Notes under the pieces: model-generated
What the model saw: only the letters and a program-made list of their open reading frames with translations
Told to the model about the DNA's origin: nothing
Database searches by the model: none
In this document: positions 1 through 10,273 of the stretch, one piece after another
Numbering within the stretch: position 1 is the first letter of the stretch
Layout of the letters: every line of letters starts with the position of its first letter
Made by a program: the position numbers and the translations under genes
Source: Streptomyces lanatus
GTDB lineage: Bacteria; Actinomycetota; Actinomycetes; Streptomycetales; Streptomycetaceae
Assembly (NCBI RefSeq): GCF_014655715.1
Contig: NZ_BNBM01000003.1
Location: 343,686 to 407,685 of the forward strand
Direction of reading: 5' to 3'
DNA length: 64,000 bases

Positions 1-17
1 GTATCGCTCGGTATCGC

Positions 18-1646
18 TCAGTGGGTCTTGCCCGCGGTCGCCGGAGGCAGTTCCGCCTCGACGCCCGGGTCGCCCGCGTCCGCCGTGTAGTCCTCCGGCC
101 TGGTCTCGTCCACGCCCTCCGGGGCCTTCGCGGCCTTCAGGACGAAGGTGAGGACCACCGTGACCACCACGTTCAGCACGAACGCCGTGAGGCCGATGTA
201 GCCGATCTCGCCGATGCCCGGGATCTCCTTCGCCGACCCGCCGAAGTGCTTCTGGGTCGGGGAGGCGACGCCGTACGCGGCGACCGTGCCGTAGATCATG
301 CCGACCGCCCAGCCGGCCAGCAGGGCCCAGCGGTGGAACCAGCGGGTGAACAGGCCGCCGACCAGGGCCGGGAAGGTCTGCAGGATCCAGATGCCGCCCA
401 GCAGCTGGAAGTTGATGGCGACCGTCTTGTCCATGGTCAGGACGAAGACCAGTGCGCCGACCTTCACCAGCAGGGACACGATCTTGGAGACCTTGGTCTC
501 CTGCGCGGGCGTCGCGTCCGGCTTGATGAAGTCCTTGTAGATGTTGCGGGTGAAGAGATTCGCGGCCGCGATGGACATGATGGCCGCCGGCACGAGGGCG
601 CCGATGCCGATCGCTGCGAAGGCCACGCCCGCGAACCAGTCCGGGAACATGTTCTCGAACAGCTGCGGGATCGCCAGCTGGCCGTTCTGCACCTTGATGC
701 CGGCCGCGATCGCCATGAAGCCCAGCAGCGCCAGCAGGCCCAGCATCAGGGAGTACAGCGGCAGGATCGTGGTGTTGCGGCGGATCACCTCACGGCTGCG
801 CGAGGACAGCGTCGCGGTGATCGAGTGCGGGTACATGAACAGCGCGAGCGCGGAGCCCAGCGCCAGCGTGGCGTACGTCCACTGCCCGGCCTCGGCCGGC
901 ACCAGCGCACCGCGCGGCGCGCCCGTCGCCGGGTTGGTCTGGCTGTACGCCTCGCCCGCCTTGGCGAAGATCTCGTCGAAGCCGCCCAGCTTGATCGGGA
1001 TGTAGATGATCGCCACCGCGATGACGATGTAGATCAGCGTGTCCTTCACGAACGCGATCAGCGCGGGGGCGCGCAGACCGGACGAGTAGGTGTACGCGGC
1101 CAGCACACCGAAGGCGATGAGCAGCGGCAGGTCCTTGATGAACCAGTTGGTGTTCTCGCCGCCGCCGACGCCCATCACGTCGAGCACGGCCTGGATGCCG
1201 ACGAGCTGGAGCGCGATGTACGGCATCGTCGCCAGGATGCCGGTGACCGCGACGGCCAGCGACAGGCCCTTGGAGCCGAAGCGGCCGCGCACGAAGTCCG
1301 AGGTCGTCACATAGCCGTGCTTGTGGGACACCGACCACAGGCGGGGCAGGAACGTGAAGATCAACGGGTAGACGAGGATCGTGTACGGCACCGCGAAGAA
1401 GCCCGCCGCCCCGGCCGCGTAGATCGCCGCCGGGACCGCCACGAACGTATACGCCGTGTACAGGTCGCCGCCGAGCAGGAACCAGGTGACCCAGGTGCCG
1501 AACGACCGTCCGCCCAGGCCCCATTCGTCGAGGCTGTGCTCGTTCTCGGCCTTGCGCCAGCGCGCGGCCAGGAAGCCCATGACCGTGACGGCCAGGAAGA
1601 AGAAGATGAAGACGCCGAGCGCGACGCCGTTCACGCCGTCGTTCAC
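18..1646 (-). CDS. mctP: Monocarboxylate uptake permease, sodium:solute symporter family
   Basis: A 542-residue polytopic membrane protein that reads as a solute:sodium symporter (SSS/PutP fold), closest to MctP-type carriers that import pyruvate, lactate or acetate. About 13 hydrophobic segments are visible, with the conserved N-terminal run GGRSFGTWVTWFLLGGDLYT near residues 46-65. The C-terminal tail after residue 505 is hydrophilic and acidic. The GTG start overlaps the TGA of the upstream DUF3311 gene (GTGA), so the two are probably translationally coupled. DUF3311-SSS pairs are common in actinobacteria, the small protein acting as a partner. Substrate specificity is inferred from family resemblance; acetate/propionate permease (ActP-like) is the main alternative. 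Confidence 0.8.
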   Translation of the reverse strand: MNDGVNGVALGVFIFFFLAVTVMGFLAARWRKAENEHSLDEWGLGGRSFGTWVTWFLLGGDLYTAYTFVAVPAAIYAAGAAGFFAVPYTILVYPLIFTFLPRLWSVSHKHGYVTTSDFVRGRFGSKGLSLAVAVTGILATMPYIALQLVGIQAVLDVMGVGGGENTNWFIKDLPLLIAFGVLAAYTYSSGLRAPALIAFVKDTLIYIVIAVAIIYIPIKLGGFDEIFAKAGEAYSQTNPATGAPRGALVPAEAGQWTYATLALGSALALFMYPHSITATLSSRSREVIRRNTTILPLYSLMLGLLALLGFMAIAAGIKVQNGQLAIPQLFENMFPDWFAGVAFAAIGIGALVPAAIMSIAAANLFTRNIYKDFIKPDATPAQETKVSKIVSLLVKVGALVFVLTMDKTVAINFQLLGGIWILQTFPALVGGLFTRWFHRWALLAGWAVGMIYGTVAAYGVASPTQKHFGGSAKEIPGIGEIGYIGLTAFVLNVVVTVVLTFVLKAAKAPEGVDETRPEDYTADAGDPGVEAELPPATAGKTH

Positions 1647-1897
1647 TTGCTACCTCCACGGCGTCCGCGCTGGTCACGCTGCCACAACTTGTACGCGATC
1701 ATCGTCAGCGCGGTGGAGATCAGCACCCAGAGCATCTGGTACCAGTAGAAGAACGGGATACCGGCGATCGCCGGGTCGGTCTTGGCGTACGAGCCGACCC
1801 ACAGCATCGCCACGAAGGGCGCGACGAGACAGAGCGCGATGACGACCCGTACGGGCGTCACCACCGGCCCTCTGTTCACTTCCGAGGCATCTGACAT
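1643..1897 (-). CDS. DUF3311 small membrane protein, permease partner
   Basis: About 84 residues with two hydrophobic segments (near VVIALCLVAPFVAMLWV and FYWYQMLWVLISTALTMIAY) and a basic C-terminus: a DUF3311 protein. Such proteins sit directly upstream of SSS-family permeases, as here, where its stop overlaps the permease start. The ATG at 1897 is preferred because GGACGGAG lies upstream; an in-frame start at 1918 would add seven residues. Its exact role, perhaps assembly or stability of the permease, is not established. Confidence 0.75.
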   Translation of the reverse strand: MSDASEVNRGPVVTPVRVVIALCLVAPFVAMLWVGSYAKTDPAIAGIPFFYWYQMLWVLISTALTMIAYKLWQRDQRGRRGGSK

Positions 1898-2025
1898 CTG
1901 ACGGCTCCGTCCCCTCACTGATCACCTGAGAAACGCCCGGGCAATGTAGGTGACGGTGCAACGACAGCGGAAGACCCTGTCCGCATATCGGATGTGGAGG
2001 ATTGGTGTAGGCGGCAACGGCATGC

Positions 2026-2223
2026 TCAGCAGCAGCGGAACCCCTGGCGCGGGTCGGTCTCCTGACGGTCCGTCCGCATCCGTTCGAAGTCACGCCGGGA
2101 GGGCACCCGGGCGTCCGGATGCCCTTGCCGTACATGCGCGACATAGCGGTCGTACGCCGATTCGTCGGTCAGCTCCCGCAGATACCAGCGGACGCTACGG
2201 AGTACGCGCCGAAGCGAGCGCAT
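2026..2223 (-). CDS. ybdD: YbdD/YjiX family small protein
   Basis: A 65-residue basic protein of the YbdD/YjiX (DUF466) family. The family signature is visible as YLRELTDESAYDRYVAHVR followed by HPDARVPSRRDFERMR. In many bacteria ybdD-like genes follow cstA and are needed for peptide or pyruvate uptake by the CstA system. Here the ATG lies inside the 3' end of cstA (29-bp overlap) and is preceded by a strong GGAGGAGGAG ribosome-binding site, so co-expression is expected. Confidence 0.8.
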   Translation of the reverse strand: MRSLRRVLRSVRWYLRELTDESAYDRYVAHVRQGHPDARVPSRRDFERMRTDRQETDPRQGFRCC

Positions 2224-4333
2224 CGCGCTCCTCCTCCTTCTCCTCCTTGGTCGGGATCAGCCCCGCCGGAGCGATGATCTTCGACTCGACATACGGCGCC
2301 TCGCTCAGCGTGGACAGCGCCGGGCGGCGGATGTGCCGGACGCAGACGCGGGTGGCGTCGGCGATCACGACGACGATCAGGATCGCGAGGGCCGCGGTGA
2401 GGACGCCGTCCACCGTGGAGTTGGTGACCACGGTGTGCATGTCGTCCATGGACTTGGCGGGCGGCAGGACCTCGCCGCGGTCGATGGCGTCCTGGAAGAC
2501 CTGGCGCTGCTTGAAGAAGCCGACCTTGGGGTCGCTGGAGAACACCTTCTGCCAGCTGGCGGTCAGGGTGACCGTCGCGTCCCAGACCAGCGGAACCCCG
2601 GTGATCCAGGCCCACTTGAGGCGCCCGGACTTCACCAGCAGGGTCGTGCAGACGGCGAGGGCGACGGCCGCGAGCAACTGGTTGGAGATGCCGAAGATCG
2701 GGAAGAGCTGGTTGATGCCGCCGAGGGGTTCGTGGACGCCGACCCACAGGAAGTAGCCCCAGAGGCCGCACACGATGGCGCTGGTGATGGCCAGACCCGG
2801 CTTCCAACTGACGTTCTTGAAGGGCCGGTAGACGTTGCCCAGCATGTCCTGGAGCATGAACCGGCCCACCCGGGTGCCGGCGTCCAGCGCGGTCAGGATG
2901 AACAGCGCCTCGAACATGATGGCGAAGTGGTACCAGAAGGCACGCAGGCCGCCCCCGGTGACCTGCGAGAAGATCTCCGAGACGCCGATGGCGAGGGTCG
3001 GCGCACCGCCGGTCCGGGAGAGCAGCGACGCCTCCTCGACGTTCTCCGCCGCCCGCGCGAGCGCCTCCGGGGAGATCTGGTAACCCCAACTGCCCACCAC
3101 CTGCGAGGCGTTCTGCACCGTGTCGCCGATGACCCCGGCGGGCGCGTTCATCGCGAAGTACAGGCCCGGGTCGATGATGCTCGCCGCGACCAGCGCCATC
3201 ACGGCGACCGACGACTCCATCAGCATGGAGCCGTAGCCGATCATCCGGACCTGCGTCTCCTTCTGGATCATCTTCGGCGTCGTACCGGAGGAGATCAGCG
3301 CATGGAAGCCGGACAGGGCGCCGCAGGCGATGGTGATGAAGACGAAGGGGAAGAGGGAGCCGGCGAAGACCGGGCCGTCGCCGCGTGAGGCGAAGTCCGT
3401 GACCGGGTCCATCTTCAGCGTCGGCAGGGCGACGATCACGCCGAGGGCGAGCAGGAAGATCGTGCCGATCTTCATGAAGGTCGAGAGATAGTCGCGCGGC
3501 GCGAGCAGCATCCACACCGGCAGGATCGAGGCGATGAAGCCGTACGCCACCATCCAGACGACCAGCGTCGAGGGGGCGAGGGTGAAGGTGTCGGCCCAGG
3601 ACGACTCGGCGACCCAGCGGCCCGCGACCAGCGCGAGCAGCAGCAGGGCGACGCCGATGACGGAGACCTCGCTGACCCGGCCGGGGCGCAGGACCCGCAG
3701 GTAGAAGCCCATCAGCAGGGCGATCGGGATCGTCATCGCGATGGAGAAGGTGCCCCAGGGGGACTGGGCGAGGGCGTTGACGATGACCAGGGCCAGCACA
3801 CCGAGCAGGATGATCATGATGACGAAGGTGGCCACCAGCGCGGCCGCGCCGCCGAACGGGCCGATCTCCTCGCGCGCCATCTGACCGAGGGAGCGTCCGT
3901 CGCGGCGGGTGGAGAAGAACAGCACCACCATGTCCTGGACCGCGCCCGCGAAGATGACCCCGACGATGATCCAGATCGTGCCCGGCAGATACCCCATCTG
4001 CGCGGCCAGCACGGGCCCCACCAGCGGGCCGGCACCGGCTATCGCCGCGAAGTGATGACCGAGCAGGACCCGGCGGTCGGTGGGGTGGAAGTCGATGCCG
4101 TTGTTGAGGCGTTCGGCCGGGGTGGCCCGGGTCCGGTCGACCTTCAGGACCTTGTACGCGATGAACTTGGCGTAGAAGCGATACGCGATGGCGTACGAGC
4201 CGAGGGCGGCGGCGACCATCCAGGCGGCGGAGACCTCCTCGCCCCGGGAGAGCGCGAGTACGGTCCAGCCGGCGGCACCGACCAGCGCGACGAGCGTCCA
4301 GATGACGACGGTTCGGGGGTTCGCGGTACGCAC
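2195..4333 (-). CDS. cstA: Carbon starvation protein CstA
   Basis: A 712-residue, roughly 16-18-segment membrane protein of the CstA peptide/pyruvate transporter family, full length. Diagnostic stretches are NNGIDFHPTDRRVLLGHHFA (about residues 77-96), then GPLVGPVLAAQMGYLPGTIW and the GFHALISSGTTPKMI block near 340. The GTG start has GGGAGG upstream. It overlaps ybdD at its 3' end. CstA proteins import peptides or pyruvate under carbon limitation; which substrate is used here cannot be read from sequence. Confidence 0.9.
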   Translation of the reverse strand: MRTANPRTVVIWTLVALVGAAGWTVLALSRGEEVSAAWMVAAALGSYAIAYRFYAKFIAYKVLKVDRTRATPAERLNNGIDFHPTDRRVLLGHHFAAIAGAGPLVGPVLAAQMGYLPGTIWIIVGVIFAGAVQDMVVLFFSTRRDGRSLGQMAREEIGPFGGAAALVATFVIMIILLGVLALVIVNALAQSPWGTFSIAMTIPIALLMGFYLRVLRPGRVSEVSVIGVALLLLALVAGRWVAESSWADTFTLAPSTLVVWMVAYGFIASILPVWMLLAPRDYLSTFMKIGTIFLLALGVIVALPTLKMDPVTDFASRGDGPVFAGSLFPFVFITIACGALSGFHALISSGTTPKMIQKETQVRMIGYGSMLMESSVAVMALVAASIIDPGLYFAMNAPAGVIGDTVQNASQVVGSWGYQISPEALARAAENVEEASLLSRTGGAPTLAIGVSEIFSQVTGGGLRAFWYHFAIMFEALFILTALDAGTRVGRFMLQDMLGNVYRPFKNVSWKPGLAITSAIVCGLWGYFLWVGVHEPLGGINQLFPIFGISNQLLAAVALAVCTTLLVKSGRLKWAWITGVPLVWDATVTLTASWQKVFSSDPKVGFFKQRQVFQDAIDRGEVLPPAKSMDDMHTVVTNSTVDGVLTAALAILIVVVIADATRVCVRHIRRPALSTLSEAPYVESKIIAPAGLIPTKEEKEEERDALASARTP

Positions 4334-4421
4334 CGGGTGGTCCTCCCGTCCATGGGGTGACGGGAGGAACGTAGAACAGGAAAGGGGGATGCGCTACACC
4401 GCGTGCATCAGGACAACTCGG

Positions 4422-5231
<810 letters not shown>

Positions 5232-5251
5232 CTATATACCGTCGCCGCCAC

Positions 5252-5288
5252 TTTTGGTCTAGTCCATAGCTCTGAGTGGTCTAGCGGA
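5252..5288. promoter_or_regulatory. Two dre-like DasR operators, dasR-proximal
   Basis: TGGTCTAGTCCA at 5255-5266 matches the dre core TGGTCTAGACCA in 11 of 12 positions. AGTGGTCTAG at 5275-5284 is an intact left half-site followed by a weaker right half (CGGA). They sit upstream of dasR on its own promoter side, consistent with autoregulation. Confidence 0.7.
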
Positions 5289-5400
5289 CGAGATTACCCC
5301 GGCGCTGTGGTTTTCGCTGGCTTCTTACTTAAAGGTTCCTGCATATGTAGGTCGCATAACGGCTGGTCAGGGCCCTTTCCGTGACCCTTGACAGGGCTTT

Positions 5401-5444
5401 TGGTCTGGTCCAAGCTCCCCGTACTGGTCTACACCATTGGTCCA
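5401..5444. promoter_or_regulatory. Two dre-like DasR operators, dasA-proximal
   Basis: TGGTCTGGTCCA at 5401-5412 and ACTGGTCTACACCATT at 5423-5438 match the dre consensus. The second overlaps an extra half-site, ATTGGTCCA (5436-5444). They lie about 65-105 bp upstream of the dasA start, the expected place for DasR repression of the chitobiose transporter. Confidence 0.8.
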
Positions 5445-5507
5445 GGTCCCGGCCCATCGCACGTGCGGGGAGGCAGGGGGGTTTGTGGCATCCCTGAGGA
5501 GGGTGGC

Positions 5508-6782
5508 GTGAAGCGCAAGCTGATATCCGCGATCGGTGTCGCGGGCATGATGATCTCCCTGGCGGCGTGCGGGGGCGACAACGGCGACGGCGACAAGACC
5601 GGTGCCGACGGCTACGCGGGCGAGACGCTCACCGTGTGGGTGATGGACGGGTCCTCCCCGGACCAGTGGCAGAAGGACGTCCAGGCGGCCTTCGAGAAGA
5701 AGACCAAGGCCAAGGTCAAGTTCGAGATCCAGCAGTGGAACGGCATCCAGCAGAAGCTGACCACCGCCCTGTCCGAGGAGAACCCGCCGGACGTCTTCGA
5801 GATCGGCAACACCCAGACCCCGGCCTACGCCAAGACCGGCGGCCTCGCCGACCTCGCGGACCTCAAGACCTCGATCGGCGCCGACTGGGCCGAGTCCCTG
5901 AACGAGTCGTCCATCTACGACGGCAAGCAGTACGCCGCCCCCTGGTACTTCGCCAACCGCGTGGTCCTCTACAACAAGAAGATCTGGGCCGAGGCGGGCA
6001 TCAAGGACACCCCCAAGACCCGCGACGAGTTCTACGCCGACCTCAAGCAGATCGGCGAGAAGACCGACGCCGAGCCCATCTACCTGCCCGGCCAGAACTG
6101 GTACCACTTCGTCGGCCTGACCATCGGTGAGGGCGCCGAGCTGGTGAAGAAGGACGGCGACAAGTACGTCTCCAACCTCGACGACCCGAAGGTCGCCGCC
6201 GCCATGGAGACGTACAAGAAGTTCCAGGCCCTGTCCAAGGCCCCGAAGGACAAGGACGAGGCCACGCCGCAGCAGGCCGAGGTCTTCGCCAAGGGCAACG
6301 TCGGCGCGTTCATCGGCATGGGCTGGGAGGCTGGTACGGCGGTCGCGGCCAACAAGAAGATCGAGTCGGACATCGGCTACTTCACCATCCCGGGTGCCAC
6401 GGCCGACAAGCCCGAGGGTGTCTTCCTCGGCGGCTCCAACCTCGCGGTCGCCGCGGGCAGCAAGAAGCAGGAGCTGGCCAAGGAGTTCCTGAAGATCGCC
6501 CTGTCCGACCAGTACGAGGGCGAGCTCGCCAAGCAGAACGGCGTCATCCCGAACAAGGAGTCGCTGCAGACCAACCTCAAGGGCAACGCCGTCGCCGAGG
6601 CCGCCGCGCCGGCCGCCGCGGGCGGTGGCACCACGCCGCTGATCCCGGAGTGGGCGGCCGTGGAGAACGCGCCCAACCCGGTCAAGCAGTACATGACCGC
6701 CGTGCTGAACGGTAAGTCGCCGGCCGAGGCGGCCAAGCAGGTCGAGGCCGAGTTCAACAAGCGTCTGTCGCAGCAGCAGTAG
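5508..6782 (+). CDS. dasA: DasA, chitobiose-binding lipoprotein of an ABC transporter
   Basis: A 424-residue family-1 sugar-binding lipoprotein. The GTG start at 5508 is chosen because GAGGAGG precedes it and it begins with a lipoprotein signal, MKRKLISAIGVAGMMISLAA, followed by the lipobox cysteine (LAAC). The mature protein has the expected TLTVWVMDGSSP, AAPWYFANRVVLYNKKI and FIGMGWEAG segments. In S. coelicolor and S. olivaceoviridis DasA binds (GlcNAc)2 and feeds DasBC; the ATPase is supplied by MsiK encoded elsewhere, and no ATPase gene is present here. First gene of dasABCD, under DasR control. Confidence 0.93.
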   Translation: MKRKLISAIGVAGMMISLAACGGDNGDGDKTGADGYAGETLTVWVMDGSSPDQWQKDVQAAFEKKTKAKVKFEIQQWNGIQQKLTTALSEENPPDVFEIGNTQTPAYAKTGGLADLADLKTSIGADWAESLNESSIYDGKQYAAPWYFANRVVLYNKKIWAEAGIKDTPKTRDEFYADLKQIGEKTDAEPIYLPGQNWYHFVGLTIGEGAELVKKDGDKYVSNLDDPKVAAAMETYKKFQALSKAPKDKDEATPQQAEVFAKGNVGAFIGMGWEAGTAVAANKKIESDIGYFTIPGATADKPEGVFLGGSNLAVAAGSKKQELAKEFLKIALSDQYEGELAKQNGVIPNKESLQTNLKGNAVAEAAAPAAAGGGTTPLIPEWAAVENAPNPVKQYMTAVLNGKSPAEAAKQVEAEFNKRLSQQQ

Positions 6783-6790
6783 ACGCACCG

Positions 6791-6825
6791 GGGGAAGGGG
6801 GCCGCTAGCGGCGGCCTCCTTCCCC
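6791..6825 (+). other. Stem-loop in the dasA-dasB gap
   Basis: An 8-bp outer stem, GGGGAAGG (6791-6798) with CCTTCCCC (6818-6825), encloses an inner stem GGCCGC/GCGGCC. It lies directly after the dasA stop and before dasB. Hairpins here are typical of binding-protein operons, where they allow higher expression of the lipoprotein than of the permeases through partial termination or 3'-end protection. Confidence 0.7.
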
Positions 6826-6861
6826 GCGTATCGGCAGGTCTAGGAGGAAGAGAACGCGAGC

Positions 6862-7854
6862 ATGACCGTGCAGACCGAACGGCCGCCCTCCGGCCCGGTG
6901 GACGTAGCCAAAAGAGGCGAAAGCGGGCCTGCGAGGCCGCGGGCCGCGTCCCGCTGGGGCGCGCTCGCCCCCTACCTTCTGCTCCTGCCCGCCTGCGCGG
7001 CCTCCGTGCTGCTGCTCGGCTGGCCGCTGCTGAAGGACCTGCTGCTGTCGTTCCAGAACCTCAACATGGCGCAGCTGATCCAGCACGCCACCGAGTGGAA
7101 CGGCATCGACAACTACACCGAGGTCCTCACCGGCGACGAGTTCTGGCGGGTCACCCTCCGCTCGATCCTGTTCACGGCGGTCAACGTCGCCCTGACCATG
7201 TTCCTCGGCGGGCTCGTCGGCCTGCTGCTCGCCCGGCTCGGCAAGCGCATGCGGTTCACCCTGATGATGGGCCTGGTGCTGGCCTGGGCGATGCCGGTGG
7301 TCGCCGCCACCACGGTCTACCAGTGGCTCTTCGCGCAGCGCTTCGGCGTGGTCAACTGGGTGCTGGACAAGCTCGGCTGGCACTCCATGGCCGACTACAG
7401 CTGGACCAGCGACCAGATGTCGACGTTCTTCGTCGTCACCGTGCTCATCGTCTGGATGTCCATCCCGTTCGTCGCGATCAACCTCTACGCCGCGACGACG
7501 ACCATCCCGGCCGAGCTCTACGAGGCTGCCTCCCTCGACGGCGCCGGCGCCTGGAAGAGCTTCACGACGGTCACCCTGCCGTTCCTGCGGCCCTTCCTCT
7601 ACGCGACCACGTTCCTGGAGATCATCTGGATCTTCAAGGCGTTCGTGCAGGTCTACACCTTCAACCAGGGCGGCCCCGACCGCCTCACCGAGATCCTGCC
7701 GGTCTACGCCTACATCGAGGGCGTCGGCAACCAGCATTACGGCATGGGTGCCGCCATCGCCTTCCTGACCATCCTGATCATGATCGGTCTGACCGCCTAC
7801 TACCTGCGGATCGTGCTCAAGCAGGAAAAGGAACAAGAGGAGGCCGGCCTGTGA
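6862..7854 (+). CDS. dasB: DasB, sugar ABC transporter permease
   Basis: A 330-residue MalF-type inner-membrane permease with six hydrophobic segments. The EAA-loop that contacts the ATPase is visible near ELYEAASLDGAGAWKSFTTV (about residues 218-237). An Ala/Pro-rich cytoplasmic N-terminus of about 30 residues precedes the first segment. Second gene of the das operon; its TGA overlaps the dasC GTG. Confidence 0.92.
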   Translation: MTVQTERPPSGPVDVAKRGESGPARPRAASRWGALAPYLLLLPACAASVLLLGWPLLKDLLLSFQNLNMAQLIQHATEWNGIDNYTEVLTGDEFWRVTLRSILFTAVNVALTMFLGGLVGLLLARLGKRMRFTLMMGLVLAWAMPVVAATTVYQWLFAQRFGVVNWVLDKLGWHSMADYSWTSDQMSTFFVVTVLIVWMSIPFVAINLYAATTTIPAELYEAASLDGAGAWKSFTTVTLPFLRPFLYATTFLEIIWIFKAFVQVYTFNQGGPDRLTEILPVYAYIEGVGNQHYGMGAAIAFLTILIMIGLTAYYLRIVLKQEKEQEEAGL

Positions 7855-8681
7855 AGCGCTCGCTCTTCGGCCGCGTCTGGCCCAACGCCACGGCCGTCGT
7901 CCTGTGCATCGGCTTCGTCTTCCCCGTGTACTGGATGATCGCCACGGCGTTCAAGCCGACCGGTGACATCACCTCCGAGGACCCGGTCTGGTTCCCGACC
8001 GACATCACCCTCGGCCACTTCCGGACGGCGACCAGCGCGGACCACTTCTGGACGTTCGTCACCAACTCGCTCACAGTCACCGTGCTGGCAGTGGTGTTCT
8101 CGCTGGTCATCGCGCTGGCCGGGTCCTTCGCACTGGCGCGGATGCGGTTCAAGGGGCGGCGCGGCTTCATCATCGGCTTCATGCTCGCCCAGATGGCACC
8201 CTGGGAAGTCATGATCATCGCGATGTACATGATCGTCCGGGACGCCTCGATGCTCAACAGCCTCGTCCCGCTGACGGCCTTCTACACGATGATGATCCTG
8301 CCGTTCACCATCCTCACCCTGCGCGGCTTCGTCGCCGCCGTGCCCGCGGAGCTGGAGGAGTCGGCCATGGTCGACGGCTGCACCCGTATGCAGGCCTTCC
8401 GCCGGGTGATCCTGCCGCTGCTCGCGCCGGGCCTGATGGCCACCTCGATGTTCGGCTTCATCACCGCCTGGAACGAGTTCGCTCTGGTCCTGGTGCTGAA
8501 CAAGGACGCCGAGGCCCAGACGCTGCCGCTGTGGCTGACCAGCTTCCAGACCGTGTTCGGCAACGACTGGGGTGCCACGATGGCCGCCTCGACCCTCTTC
8601 GCCATCCCGATCCTGATCCTCTTCGTCTTCCTGCAACGCAAGGCTGTCAGCGGTCTGACGGCCGGCGCCGTGAAGGGATAA
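7851..8681 (+). CDS. dasC: DasC, sugar ABC transporter permease
   Basis: A 276-residue MalG-type permease. The GTG start at 7851 overlaps the dasB stop (GTGA), giving a start of MKRSLFGRVWPNATAVVLC, the first membrane segment. The EAA-loop is ELEESAMVDGCTRMQAFRRV near residue 165-184. With DasB it forms the membrane channel for chitobiose import. Confidence 0.92.
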   Translation: MKRSLFGRVWPNATAVVLCIGFVFPVYWMIATAFKPTGDITSEDPVWFPTDITLGHFRTATSADHFWTFVTNSLTVTVLAVVFSLVIALAGSFALARMRFKGRRGFIIGFMLAQMAPWEVMIIAMYMIVRDASMLNSLVPLTAFYTMMILPFTILTLRGFVAAVPAELEESAMVDGCTRMQAFRRVILPLLAPGLMATSMFGFITAWNEFALVLVLNKDAEAQTLPLWLTSFQTVFGNDWGATMAASTLFAIPILILFVFLQRKAVSGLTAGAVKG

Positions 8682-8690
8682 CGCCACCCG

Positions 8691-10175
8691 ATGACGACAT
8701 TCGCCAGCGGCACCGACACCCTCACGCGCGACGCGCTGACGGTCCTCCAGCCCGGCTTCACCGGCACCACCGCCCCCGACTGGCTGCTCCGCCGCCTCGG
8801 CGAGGGCCTCGCCTCCGTCGGCCTGTTCGGCCGCAACATCGCCTCGCCCGAGCAACTGGCCGCGCTGACGGCCCAGTTGCGCGCCGAGCGCGACGACGTC
8901 CTGGTCGCGATCGACGAGGAAGGGGGTGATGTGACGAGGCTGGAGGTCAGGACCGGTTCCAGCTTCCCCGGCAACCACGCCCTCGGCGCGGTGGACGACG
9001 TCGAGCTGACCCGCGAGGTCGCCGCGGAGCTCGGGCGCCGCCTCGCCGCCTGCGGGGTGAACCTCAACTGGGCCCCGTCGGCGGACGTGAACTCCAATGC
9101 CGCGAACCCGGTGATCGGCGTGCGCTCCTTTGGCGCGGACACGGCCCTGGTCGCCCGCCACACCGCCGCCTATGTCACCGGCCTCCAGTCGGCGGGCGTG
9201 GCGGCCTGCACCAAGCACTTCCCGGGCCACGGCGACACGGCGGTCGACTCCCACCACGCCATGCCCCGCATCGACGCGGACGTGTCCGTGCTGTCCGACC
9301 GCGAACTCTCCCCGTTCCGCGCGGCGATCGCCGCCGGCTCACGGGCGGTGATGAGCGCCCACATCCTCGTCCCCGCCCTGGACCCGGACCACCCGGCGAC
9401 CCTCTCCCGCCCCGTCCTGACCGACCTCCTGCGCGGCGAACTCGGCTACACCGGCCTCATCGTCACCGACGGCATGGAGATGCAGGCCATCGCCGCCACC
9501 TATGGCATCGAACGCGGCAGCGTCCTCGCCATCGCGGCCGGTGCCGACGCGATCTGCGTGGGCGGCGGTCTCGCCGACGACGAGACGGTACGGCGCCTGC
9601 GCGACGCGTTGGTCGCGGCGGTCCGCTCCGGCGAACTCCCCGAGGCCCGGCTGGCGGAGGCGGCGGAACGCGTCCGCGAACTGGCCCGCTGGACGGCGAC
9701 CACGACACCGGCGGCCGAGGGCGCCGGGCGGGAGGACATCGGCCTCGTCGCGGCCCGCCGCGCCCTGCGGCTGACCTCCACATCGCCCTTCACACGCCTC
9801 ACCGAGGCCCCGTTCGTCGCCGCCCTCACCCCGGTCGCGAACATCGCGGTCGGCGACGAGACCCCGTGGGGCGTGGCAGCGGAACTGGCCCGCCTCCTCC
9901 CCGGCACCGAGACCGGCAGCTACACGGGCGAGGACGCGGCCCGAGCGACCCTCGAAGCGGCCGGCGACCGCCGGATCGTGGCCGTGGTCCGCGACGAACA
10001 CCGCCACCCCTGGATGGCGGCGGCCCTGGACGCCCTGCTGACCGCCCGCCCCGACACGATCGTGGTCGAGATGGGCGTCCCCCAGGCCCCTGCCCGCGGC
10101 GCCCTGCACCTCGCCACCCATGGCGCGGCCCGCGTGTGCGGACGGGCGGCGGCGGAGGTCATCGCGGGGGCGTAG
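8691..10175 (+). CDS. dasD: Glycoside hydrolase family 3, beta-N-acetylglucosaminidase (DasD-like)
   Basis: A 494-residue cytoplasmic GH3 enzyme of the NagZ type. KHFPGHGDT (about residues 175-183), the following Asp-Ser-His (186-188, the catalytic general acid/base pair in NagZ enzymes) and VTDGMEM with probable nucleophile Asp260 are all present. No signal peptide is seen, so it probably splits chitobiose to GlcNAc after DasABC import. It starts 9 bp after dasC, in the same transcription unit. In S. coelicolor the equivalent gene is dasD. A C-terminal extension of roughly 150 residues beyond the barrel is normal for longer GH3 members. Confidence 0.88.
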   Translation: MTTFASGTDTLTRDALTVLQPGFTGTTAPDWLLRRLGEGLASVGLFGRNIASPEQLAALTAQLRAERDDVLVAIDEEGGDVTRLEVRTGSSFPGNHALGAVDDVELTREVAAELGRRLAACGVNLNWAPSADVNSNAANPVIGVRSFGADTALVARHTAAYVTGLQSAGVAACTKHFPGHGDTAVDSHHAMPRIDADVSVLSDRELSPFRAAIAAGSRAVMSAHILVPALDPDHPATLSRPVLTDLLRGELGYTGLIVTDGMEMQAIAATYGIERGSVLAIAAGADAICVGGGLADDETVRRLRDALVAAVRSGELPEARLAEAAERVRELARWTATTTPAAEGAGREDIGLVAARRALRLTSTSPFTRLTEAPFVAALTPVANIAVGDETPWGVAAELARLLPGTETGSYTGEDAARATLEAAGDRRIVAVVRDEHRHPWMAAALDALLTARPDTIVVEMGVPQAPARGALHLATHGAARVCGRAAAEVIAGA

Positions 10176-10191
10176 GGGTGTGACGACGAGA

Positions 10192-10227
10192 AAGGTGCCG
10201 GATCCCTTCACAGGGATCCGGCACCTT
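10192..10227. terminator. Bidirectional terminator between dasD and nagB
   Basis: A perfect 15-bp stem: AAGGTGCCGGATCCC at 10192-10206, a 6-nt loop, and its complement at 10213-10227. It ends the convergent dasD and nagB transcripts. The symmetry and flanking A/T runs suit either direction. Confidence 0.9.
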
Positions 10228-10273
10228 CATTGCCGTCAGGGGCCCGGAGCGGTCCCGGCCCTGAATCCCCTGC